Made by a program: the position numbers and the translations under genes. From NCBI GenBank assembly GCA_946478755.1, contig CAMLDJ010000198.1, forward strand, positions 1 through 9,939: a stretch of 9,939 nt of DNA, written 5' to 3'. This document shows positions 1 through 6,361 of the stretch, piece by piece. Source of the DNA: an uncultured Pedobacter sp. Its GTDB lineage: Bacteria > Bacteroidota > Bacteroidia > Sphingobacteriales > Sphingobacteriaceae. Under the pieces are notes generated by a model, which was not told the origin of the DNA, ran no database searches, and was given only the letters and a program-made list of their open reading frames with translations. The number at the start of each line of letters is the position of its first letter. Position 1 is the stretch's first letter.

Positions 1-4
1 AACT

Positions 5-2452
5 ATGAATATTTTAAAATTTGGAGGTACATCTGTCGGTTCAGCTCAAAGCATAAGTGCGCTGATAGAGATACTCAGGAAGGAAAGAGGGGATGAAAAC
101 CCTATTGTTGTACTTTCTGCAATGGGAGGTGTTACCAATACGCTGCTGGAGATGGCAGAAAATGCGCGTAAAGCACAGGATTATGCCGATCAGCTTAAAG
201 CAGTAGAAGCTAAACATTTTGAGGTTATCCGGGCTTTACTGCCTGCGGGTGCACAAAATCCTGTACTGACCAAATTGAAAATCTACTTTAACGAGCTGGA
301 AGATATCCTGCAATCGGTCTACAACCTGCGCGAATTAAGCCTGCAGACGAAAGACCTGATTTTAAGCTATGGCGAACGTTGCTCAAACGCAATGGTTAGC
401 CATATCGCCCGTCAGCAATTTCCCGAGGCACTTTATGTAGATGGTTCGGAACTGATCAAGACAGACAGCAACTTCGGCCAGGCCAAGGTAGACACCCAGC
501 TCTCAGAAATGCTGATCAGGGAGTTTTACGAAAGCAATAAAGATAAGCTGTTATTTGTTACCGGCTTTATTTCCAGTAATGATGAGGGCCGTATTACTAC
601 TTTAGGCCGTGGTGGAAGCGATTATACTGCTGCCATTTGGGGTGCTGCCCTAAACGCAGCGGAGATTCAGATCTGGACAGATGTTGACGGGATGCTTACC
701 GCCGATCCCAGAATCGTTAGAAAAGCATTCTCTTTACCGGAATTAAGCTATACTGAGGCGATGGAACTTTCCTATTTTGGAGCAAAGGTGATTTACCCGC
801 CAACGATGATCCCCGCCTTTTTAAAGAAAATACCGATCGTTATCAAAAATACTTTCAACGTTGATTTTGCCGGTACCTATATCAAACATGGTGCACAGGC
901 ATCAACCTTACCCATAAAGGGGATATCTTCAATTGATGAGATCAGTATCCTTAACCTTTCGGGAAGTGGAATGGTTGGTAAAGCAGGATTTAGCGGACGG
1001 CTGTTTTCTCTCTTATCCAGGGAACAGGTAAACGTAGTGCTGATCACACAGTCGTCATCAGAGCACAGCATTACTTTTGCCGTAAAACCTACAGACGCGC
1101 TAAAAGCACTATCATTGATCAATAAAGAGTTTGAACTGGAACTTCAGGCGCGCAAACTGGAATATCCCGAGGTAGAGAATGGACTTTCCATACTGGCCAT
1201 AGTTGGCGAAAATATGAAACGTACACCAGGAATTTCTGGAAAATTATTCAATGCGCTGGGCAGAAATGGGGTCAATATCCGGGCCATTGCACAAGGTTCC
1301 TCAGAGTATAATATTTCGGTTATACTGTCGCGGGCTGACCTTTCAAAAGCGGTGAATGCAGTTCATGATGCATTCTACTCAGACCTGAAAAAAACCTTGA
1401 ACGTATTTTGTCTGGGTACAGGTAATATCGGTAAGACTTTATTCCAGCAGTTGCAGAACCAGATGCCATTTCTGGCAAAGAACAACGACCTTCAGGTCAA
1501 GGTAATGGGCATTAGTAATACCCGCAAAATGTACCTGAATCCGGAAGGAATAAACCTTGGTAGCTGGGAAGCTGTATTGGAAGAGCAGGGAGAAAAGGCT
1601 GATCTGGCAGAATTCATTAAACAAATGAGGGGAATGAACCTGGCCAACTGCGTCTTTGTAGACAATACCGCCAGTCATAATCCCATCCAGCATTACCTGG
1701 ATGTATTGCAGTCCAGTATCTCCGTAGTAACTTGCAATAAAATTGGAAATTCAGCAGAATATGATCAGTATGTAGCTTTTAAAGAAGCCGCCAGAAAGCA
1801 CGGAGTGGAGTTCTATTATGAAACGAATGTAGGTGCAGGCTTGCCGATCATCCGCACGCTAAAAGATTTAATGCTTAGCGGCGACAGGATTGCCCGTATT
1901 GAAGCCATCTTGTCTGGTACCATATCTTATATCTTCAATAATTTTAAAGGCGACAGGTTATTTCACGAGGTAGTAAAAGAGGCACAGGACATGGGTTACA
2001 CAGAGCCTGATCCGAGGGACGACCTGAACGGTAAAGACTTTATGCGCAAGATGCTTATTCTAGCGCGTGATGCCGGGTATGCATTGGAGGAAAAGGATGT
2101 GTCTATCGAGAGCATGTTGCCTGCGGCTTGTATGGCCGCAAGCAGTGTAGCTGATTTTTATAAAGAAATGGAAAACAATGCTGCCCACTTTGAAAACCTG
2201 AAAGAGGAAGCTGCAAAGAGCAATAAAGTATTAAGATATATTGGCAAACTGGAAGAAGGCAAAGTAACCATTACCTTACAGATGGTGGATGATAACCACC
2301 CTTTCTATATGCTTTCTGGCAGCGATAACATCATTTCTTTTACGACTGATCGCTATAAAGAGCGGCCATTGGTGGTCAAAGGGCCAGGTGCCGGCGCCGA
2401 AGTAACTGCCGCGGGTGTATTTGCAGATATTATAAATGTGGGTAAAAGATAA
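5..2452 (+). CDS. thrA: Bifunctional aspartokinase / homoserine dehydrogenase I
   Basis: This cytosolic enzyme catalyses the first and third steps of the aspartate pathway: ATP-dependent phosphorylation of aspartate, and NAD(P)H reduction of aspartate semialdehyde to homoserine. The 815 residues are close to the roughly 820 of E. coli ThrA. The aspartokinase part (about 1-295) shows KFGGTS at 5-10, LGRGGSD at 200-206 and WTDVDGMLTADPR at 224-236. Two ACT-like regulatory segments follow (about 311-385 and 393-460), each with a G-x-SG-(R/K)-LF core; in this family they mediate threonine feedback. The homoserine dehydrogenase part (about 465-815) has a dinucleotide-binding GTGNIG at 471-476, NVGAGLPII at 608-616, SGTISYIFN near 637-645 and the signature YTEPDPRDDLNG at 665-676. 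The ATG at base 5 fits because KFGGTS normally lies within the first ten residues. Only four upstream bases are visible, so promoter and leader are unseen. Being first of a thrABC operon argues for thrA rather than metL. Confidence 0.97.
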   Translation: MNILKFGGTSVGSAQSISALIEILRKERGDENPIVVLSAMGGVTNTLLEMAENARKAQDYADQLKAVEAKHFEVIRALLPAGAQNPVLTKLKIYFNELEDILQSVYNLRELSLQTKDLILSYGERCSNAMVSHIARQQFPEALYVDGSELIKTDSNFGQAKVDTQLSEMLIREFYESNKDKLLFVTGFISSNDEGRITTLGRGGSDYTAAIWGAALNAAEIQIWTDVDGMLTADPRIVRKAFSLPELSYTEAMELSYFGAKVIYPPTMIPAFLKKIPIVIKNTFNVDFAGTYIKHGAQASTLPIKGISSIDEISILNLSGSGMVGKAGFSGRLFSLLSREQVNVVLITQSSSEHSITFAVKPTDALKALSLINKEFELELQARKLEYPEVENGLSILAIVGENMKRTPGISGKLFNALGRNGVNIRAIAQGSSEYNISVILSRADLSKAVNAVHDAFYSDLKKTLNVFCLGTGNIGKTLFQQLQNQMPFLAKNNDLQVKVMGISNTRKMYLNPEGINLGSWEAVLEEQGEKADLAEFIKQMRGMNLANCVFVDNTASHNPIQHYLDVLQSSISVVTCNKIGNSAEYDQYVAFKEAARKHGVEFYYETNVGAGLPIIRTLKDLMLSGDRIARIEAILSGTISYIFNNFKGDRLFHEVVKEAQDMGYTEPDPRDDLNGKDFMRKMLILARDAGYALEEKDVSIESMLPAACMAASSVADFYKEMENNAAHFENLKEEAAKSNKVLRYIGKLEEGKVTITLQMVDDNHPFYMLSGSDNIISFTTDRYKERPLVVKGPGAGAEVTAAGVFADIINVGKR

Positions 2453-2459
2453 TTAAGCT

Positions 2460-3395
2460 ATGAGAAATTCCGTAAAAGTTTTTGCCCCTGCCACTGTAGC
2501 TAATGTGGTATGTGGCTATGATGTGCTTGGCTTCGCTGTAAATGAACCCGGTGATGAAGTGATCATGCGCCTGACCGACAAGCCAGGTGTGTCCCTTTTA
2601 AAAATTACTGGTGATGGAGGGCGCTTGCCTTTAAACCCTGATAAGAATACTGTTAGTGCGATTGCAAAACATTACCTGGAACACATCGGCAGGCGGGATG
2701 CGGGTGTCGAAATAGAGCTTCATAAAAAGATGCCTATAGGCAGTGGCCTTGGCTCAAGTTCGGCCAGTACTGTTGCCGGTTTGTTCGCAATCAACACCTT
2801 GTTTGATAACCAACTGAGTAATAGGGAGCTCGTGCCTTTTGCCATGAAAGGAGAGGAGCTTGCCTGTGGATATGGTCATGCCGATAATGTAGCACCGGCC
2901 TTACTGGGAGGTTTTGTGCTGATCAGAAGCTATAGTCCGCTTGATATCATCAGCCTGCCATTCCCGGACGACCTGCATGCCGCTATTGTTTATCCGGAAG
3001 TGGATGTCCCTACCAAGGATGCACGCCAGATGATCCGGTCAAAAGTGTTTTTAAAAGATGCGGTAACACAATGGGGCAATGTCGGGGGACTGATAAGCGG
3101 CCTGTTTATGAACGATCATGACCTGATTGGCCGCAGTATGACCGATATACTGGTAGAACCAACACGTTCCATTTTAATCCCTGATTTTGACCGGTTGAGA
3201 ACCCTGGCAATGGAAACCGGGGCAATTGGCTTTGGTATTTCAGGCTCTGGACCTTCTGTATTTGCGCTTACCAGGGATGCAGAAACAGCTGGAAAGATCA
3301 CGCAAAGATTACAGCTGCACTTAAAAAATATTGCCATTAACAGCCTGGCCTTTGTTTCAGAAGTAAATAAAAAAGGGCCGATCATATTAGACTAA
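2460..3395 (+). CDS. thrB: Homoserine kinase (GHMP family)
   Basis: ThrB phosphorylates homoserine with ATP to O-phosphohomoserine, the substrate of ThrC. The 311-residue length matches the family (about 310 in E. coli). The N-terminus (FAPATVANVVCGYDVLGFA, about 8-26) is the usual start of this kinase. The GHMP ATP-binding loop PIGSGLGSSSAS lies at 92-103, and the C-terminal GHMP motif GFGISGSGPSVFAL at 257-270. The fold is soluble and no signal peptide is present. The start lies 7 bases after the thrA stop and the gene ends 5 bases before thrC, which indicates one operon. No purine-rich ribosome-binding site is visible in the short gap (ttaagct), as is common in Bacteroidota. Translational coupling to thrA is plausible but inferred. 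Confidence 0.97.
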   Translation: MRNSVKVFAPATVANVVCGYDVLGFAVNEPGDEVIMRLTDKPGVSLLKITGDGGRLPLNPDKNTVSAIAKHYLEHIGRRDAGVEIELHKKMPIGSGLGSSSASTVAGLFAINTLFDNQLSNRELVPFAMKGEELACGYGHADNVAPALLGGFVLIRSYSPLDIISLPFPDDLHAAIVYPEVDVPTKDARQMIRSKVFLKDAVTQWGNVGGLISGLFMNDHDLIGRSMTDILVEPTRSILIPDFDRLRTLAMETGAIGFGISGSGPSVFALTRDAETAGKITQRLQLHLKNIAINSLAFVSEVNKKGPIILD

Positions 3396-3400
3396 ACAAA

Positions 3401-4702
3401 ATGAAATTATATAGCACCAATAATCCCAACCTGAGTGTCGATTTCCCTACCGCAGTATTTAACAGCATGCCCTTAGATAAAGGCTTGTATATGCCTGTTG
3501 ACATTCCGCAATTAGATCAGGAGTTCATTAATCATATGGATCAGTTCACACTCTCCCAGATTGCTTACAAAGTAGCGTCAGCATTGATGAAGGATACCAT
3601 CCCTTCGGAGGATCTTCAGGCAATTATTGATGATGCCATCAATTTTGAAGCCCCGGTAGTAGAGCTGGATCCGGAAACTTATGTGCTAGAACTTTTTCAC
3701 GGTCCCTCACTAGCCTTTAAAGATTTTGGTGCCAGGTTCATGAGCCGCATAATGGCTTATTTTCTGAAAGATAACGAGAAAATGCTGGATGTGCTTGTGG
3801 CAACTTCCGGTGATACCGGCGGTGCAGTGGCGCTGGGCTTTTTAGGCGTGCCCAATACCCGTGTGACCATTCTGTACCCAAAAGGTAAAGTAAGCGAAAT
3901 CCAGGAGCAGCAACTTTGCACAAATGGACAAAATATTCATGCCATTGAGGTGGATGGAACTTTCGATGATTGCCAGGCACTCGTGAAGCAGGCTTTTGCA
4001 GATGAAGCACTAAATGCTAAGCTTCGTCTTACTTCGGCGAATTCCATCAACATTTCCAGACTGATCCCACAGACATTTTATTATTTCAATGCTTATGCAC
4101 AATTAAAACGTCAAGGTAAAGGGGAGCTGGTATTCTCTGTTCCCAGCGGAAACTTTGGCAACATAGGTGCAGGCTTGCTTGCCTATAAAATGGGACTTCC
4201 TGTAAAACAGTTTATTGCGGCAACCAATGCTAATGATACCGTGCCGCGCTTTCTAGAAACAGGCCTATATGAGACCCGGCCTTCTGTCCAGACTTATGCC
4301 AACGCCATGGATGTTGGGGCACCAAGCAATTGGGTACGGATCATGGACCTGTTTAAAAATGATGAGGCCGCACTTAAAAAGATTGTGCAGAGCCAAAGCT
4401 ATACCGACGAACAAACCCTGCATGCTATAGAAGAAATTTACAACCAGTACGGGTATGTAGCTTGTCCGCATACCGCAATTGCATGGCTGGCTTTAAAGAA
4501 ATATCAAAACAAGTACCCTGGATCAACAGGAATCTTTTTGTCCACCGCACATCCCTGTAAGTTCCCGGACATATTTCCGGAAGCTATAAAAATTAAGATC
4601 GAGGTTCCTGAACAGGTGAAAAGCCTTGCTGAGCGACCAAAACAGGCGACCAGCATGGATACCAGTTTTGATTCGTTTAAGGCATACCTGAATAAGTACT
4701 AA
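3401..4702 (+). CDS. thrC: Threonine synthase (PLP-dependent)
   Basis: ThrC converts O-phosphohomoserine and water to threonine and phosphate, the last step of the pathway. It has 433 residues, close to the roughly 428 of E. coli ThrC. The N-terminus (LYSTNNPN...VDFPTAVFNSMPLDKGLYMP) is typical of this class. The PLP-binding lysine is K107 within HGPSLAFKDFGARF, the same position as in E. coli. ATSGDTGGAVALGF (134-147) and the PLP-phosphate loop VPSGNFGNIGAG (247-258) follow, and STAHPCKFPD (381-390) is near the C-terminus. Only the bases acaaa separate it from thrB, with no Shine-Dalgarno sequence. The 3' end is unusual: the stop codon is 2 bases from the stop of the convergent META-domain gene, so any terminator for the thr operon must lie inside that opposite gene. 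Confidence 0.97.
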   Translation: MKLYSTNNPNLSVDFPTAVFNSMPLDKGLYMPVDIPQLDQEFINHMDQFTLSQIAYKVASALMKDTIPSEDLQAIIDDAINFEAPVVELDPETYVLELFHGPSLAFKDFGARFMSRIMAYFLKDNEKMLDVLVATSGDTGGAVALGFLGVPNTRVTILYPKGKVSEIQEQQLCTNGQNIHAIEVDGTFDDCQALVKQAFADEALNAKLRLTSANSINISRLIPQTFYYFNAYAQLKRQGKGELVFSVPSGNFGNIGAGLLAYKMGLPVKQFIAATNANDTVPRFLETGLYETRPSVQTYANAMDVGAPSNWVRIMDLFKNDEAALKKIVQSQSYTDEQTLHAIEEIYNQYGYVACPHTAIAWLALKKYQNKYPGSTGIFLSTAHPCKFPDIFPEAIKIKIEVPEQVKSLAERPKQATSMDTSFDSFKAYLNKY

Positions 4703-4704
4703 GC

Positions 4705-5139
4705 TTATTTCTTTGTAAACCGCATGATGGAAATGTCGCCCATCATAAAGTTCAGCGTCGTATCGCTGGTTATGGAATAAGTGCTTGCTTTTTTTAGCAT
4801 TTCGACAAAAGTGGCTTCTCCCTCACCCGGACAGGCCATTTTTGTCATTATCAAGGGTTTTGTGAAATTGATCGTACTGTCATCTGCAACAAGCTGACCC
4901 GAAAAAGAGTTGCAACTGGTATTGCCACTCACCCTTTTCTCTGCAACATCAAATTTGATGATTGGCTTTTTGCCAGGGTACAGGCCATTAAAGGCGATCC
5001 TTGGCCCTGATATATAATTCAACTCCCAGGTTCCCCCCAATTGAGATAACCCACCATTGCCTATACTGCCAGGCTTCATTGTTGTGCAAGCCGCTAAAGA
5101 GCTTCCAAGCACCATTGTTAATAGCATCAACCTTTTCAT
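4705..5139 (-). CDS. META-domain (HslJ-like) lipoprotein
   Basis: This is a small predicted lipoprotein with a META/HslJ-type domain. From the chosen start it has 144 residues: a lysine/arginine N-terminus, a hydrophobic stretch and a lipobox LAAC with the lipidated Cys at residue 18, then a short linker. The META domain (about 33-144) shows LGGTWEL, an SGNTSCNSFSG motif with Cys76, and TKMACPGEGE with Cys103. This SCN...ACPG pair is typical of the family. It should be exported and membrane-anchored. Family members have been linked to heat-shock-related novobiocin resistance (HslJ) or to motility, but no biochemical role is established and I assign none. An upstream in-frame ATG at 5145 would add two residues. 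I prefer 5139 because AAAGG (5150-5146) abuts the upstream ATG but sits 6 bases before this one. It follows metF on the same strand by about 140 bases, so co-transcription is uncertain. Confidence 0.9.
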   Translation of the reverse strand: MKRLMLLTMVLGSSLAACTTMKPGSIGNGGLSQLGGTWELNYISGPRIAFNGLYPGKKPIIKFDVAEKRVSGNTSCNSFSGQLVADDSTINFTKPLIMTKMACPGEGEATFVEMLKKASTYSITSDTTLNFMMGDISIMRFTKK

Positions 5140-5144
5140 ACCCA

Positions 5145-5150
5145 TCCTTT
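5145..5150 (-). promoter_or_regulatory. Shine-Dalgarno-like site deciding the META lipoprotein start
   Basis: On the - strand the sequence reads GTAAAGGATGGGTATG. The AAAGGA element overlaps the first ATG (5145-5143) and stands 6 bases before the second (5139-5137). The second is the usual spacing, so the second ATG is the better start. It is the only clear purine-rich ribosome-binding site in the window; thrB, thrC and metF have none. Bacteroidota translation often does without such sites, so the choice of start is supported but not proven. Confidence 0.5.
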
Positions 5151-5164
5151 ACCTTGGTAGAATC

Positions 5165-5202
5165 CGCCATAGCTGTTGCTATTTTATACATTAGCTATGG
5201 CG
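5165..5202 (-). repeat. Perfect 10-bp inverted repeat upstream of the META lipoprotein gene
   Basis: The arms CGCCATAGCT (5165-5174) and AGCTATGGCG (5193-5202) are perfectly complementary and enclose an 18-base AT-rich loop. The stem has 6 G-C pairs of 10. It sits 25 bases upstream of the chosen start codon, in the would-be 5' untranslated region, and no T-run follows it on either strand. An intrinsic terminator is therefore unlikely. An mRNA-stabilising 5' hairpin, or a protein-binding site, fits better. The function is inferred; the repeat itself is directly visible. Confidence 0.7.
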
Positions 5203-5213
5203 AACCCTATAAT

Positions 5214-5245
5214 AATATTTAGTTTAACCTTGTTCAAGGTACAAA
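5214..5245 (-). promoter_or_regulatory. Weak candidate Bacteroidota promoter for the META gene, containing a palindrome
   Basis: On the - strand, TTTG (5245-5242) is followed after 20 bases by TAAATATT (5221-5214). This resembles the Bacteroidota -33 TTG / -7 TAnnTTTG layout, but two of the six defined -7 bases do not match. Within the spacer lies the near-palindrome ACCTTG-TT-CAAGGT (5227-5240 in + orientation; 6-bp arms, 2-base centre), which would suit a dimeric repressor. If used, transcription would start near 5208, just ahead of the 5165-5202 stem. This is a low-confidence pattern match, offered because the gap otherwise has no explanation. Confidence 0.25.
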
Positions 5246-5280
5246 GAGTATTCCAAAAAAAATATTTACCTGAATGTGAA

Positions 5281-6237
5281 TTAAAATATGGCCTGTGCTA
5301 TTCGTTTTGTGGGTTCTGGATTTCCCATCGTATAAAAGTGTAATACAGGCGCACCCATCGCCTTAAGCTCTTTACATTGGTTGATCATCCACTCAATCCC
5401 TACTTCTTTTACCTCTTTCTCCGATTTGCAAGCCTGTACGGCTTCGCTCAGGTCCAGGGGTATATCCAGGTGAAATATTTTAGGTAGACTAATCAGCTGC
5501 TTGCTGCTTGTAATTGGCTTCAGCCCTGGAATAATGGGGACATTAATGCCATTAGTCCTACACTTTTCAACAAATTCCCCATACTTTTTATTGTCGAAGA
5601 ACATCTGTGTGACAATGAAATCGGCACCTGTGTCTACTTTATGTTTCAGATATTTGAAATCAGTGTCCAGGTTGGGGGATTCAAAATGCTTTTCGGGGTA
5701 ACCGGCTACACCGATGCAAAAATCTGTTTTTTCAGCACTTTCCATATCATCATGCAGGTATTTGCCTTTGTTCATGTCTACCACATGCTGCAGCAGTTCT
5801 GATGCATAAGCATGGCCATTAGGCGTAGGGATAAAAGCATTGTCGCTTTTGCGGGCATCACCTCTTAAAACAAGTACATTATCAATACCCAGAAACTGAA
5901 GGTCGATCAACGCATTCTCTGTCTCGTCTTTGGTAAAACCACCGCAAATTAAATGAGGTACGGCATCTACCTTGTATTTGTTCATTATGGCCGCGCAGGT
6001 GGCTACGGTGCTTGGGCGCTTGCGGTAAGCTACTTTTTCCAGCAAGCCATTGGCATGCTGTTTATAGATGTAATCTTCCCTCAGGTAGGTGACATCGATA
6101 AAAGGTGGGTTGAATTCCATTAATGGATCTATTGCGTCAAATATTCCTTTAATGCTCTGCCCCTTAATAGGTGGCAACAATTCAAATGAGAACAAGGTTT
6201 TACCCTTTGCGTTATTGATATGGTCTATAATTTTCAT
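5281..6237 (-). CDS. metF: 5,10-methylenetetrahydrofolate reductase
   Basis: MetF reduces 5,10-methylene-THF to 5-methyl-THF with FAD, supplying the methyl donor for MetH. The single catalytic barrel of 318 residues is slightly longer than E. coli MetF (about 296) and has no eukaryotic-type regulatory extension. Motifs in order: FSFELLPP at 16-23, with the family's conserved glutamate at E19; VPHLICGG at 93-100; VLRGD at 123-127, which carries the conserved FAD-proximal aspartate; GVAGYPEKH at 176-184; FIVTQMFFD at 207-215; IPGLKPI at 236-242; and HFYTMGN near the end. It is soluble, with no signal peptide. It lies 124 bases downstream of metH on the same strand, the expected functional partner. 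The bases before ATG (TTTATATTCCA) are AT-rich with no Shine-Dalgarno. The metH-metF gap holds a long inverted repeat, so metF may have its own control. Confidence 0.96.
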   Translation of the reverse strand: MKIIDHINNAKGKTLFSFELLPPIKGQSIKGIFDAIDPLMEFNPPFIDVTYLREDYIYKQHANGLLEKVAYRKRPSTVATCAAIMNKYKVDAVPHLICGGFTKDETENALIDLQFLGIDNVLVLRGDARKSDNAFIPTPNGHAYASELLQHVVDMNKGKYLHDDMESAEKTDFCIGVAGYPEKHFESPNLDTDFKYLKHKVDTGADFIVTQMFFDNKKYGEFVEKCRTNGINVPIIPGLKPITSSKQLISLPKIFHLDIPLDLSEAVQACKSEKEVKEVGIEWMINQCKELKAMGAPVLHFYTMGNPEPTKRIAQAIF

Positions 6238-6262
6238 TGGAATATAAATTGTTTTTCGACGG

Positions 6263-6326
6263 TAATGAAGCTATCATGAGTTTTATTCATTGTATTTGAA
6301 AATGTAAACTCATGATGGTTTCATTA
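6263..6326. repeat. Long inverted repeat in the metH-metF gap
   Basis: The left arm 6263-6283 (starting TAATGAAGCTATCATGAG) pairs with the right arm 6306-6326 (ending CATGATGGTTTCATTA) over 21 positions around a 22-base loop. Nineteen positions are Watson-Crick. The other two (6270/6319 and 6272/6317) are G-U wobbles if transcribed from the + strand but C-A mismatches in the - strand metH-metF transcript. Each arm also contains the palindromic hexamer TCATGA (6274-6279 and 6310-6315, 36 bases apart). No T-run follows on either side, so a simple intrinsic terminator is unlikely. It could be a pair of operator sites, an RNA processing or stability hairpin between cistrons, or a small palindromic repeat unit. 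It ends 36 bases from the metH stop and begins 26 bases from the metF start. Confidence 0.75.
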
Positions 6327-6361
6327 ATATCTGTATTCGTGTGGTTTGTGTTGATAAAAGG

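Noticed and set aside
4754..4795. AGCG/CGCT stem and T7 run on the + strand as a terminator of the thr operon inside the META gene
   Set aside because: The stem is only 4 bp and lies more than 20 bases from the T-run. The T-run is explained by lysine codons of the META protein.
4988..5222. Small frames on both strands across the META gene start and the metF-META gap (5001-5222 +, 4988-5191 -)
   Set aside because: They overlap the well-supported lipoprotein signal peptide in other frames and show no family resemblance.
5255..5262. A run of eight T on the - strand about 18 bases after the metF stop, as an intrinsic terminator
   Set aside because: No stable GC-rich stem precedes it; the sequence before it (TTCACATTCAGGTAAATA) does not fold convincingly.
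6299..6306. TACATTTT on the - strand as a -7 promoter element for metF
   Set aside because: It matches TAnnTTTG except for the last base, but no TTG lies at the required upstream distance.
6238..6361. A SAM or cobalamin riboswitch ahead of metF
   Set aside because: Apart from the single long dyad, I see no multi-helix core or conserved box of known SAM or cobalamin riboswitch classes.
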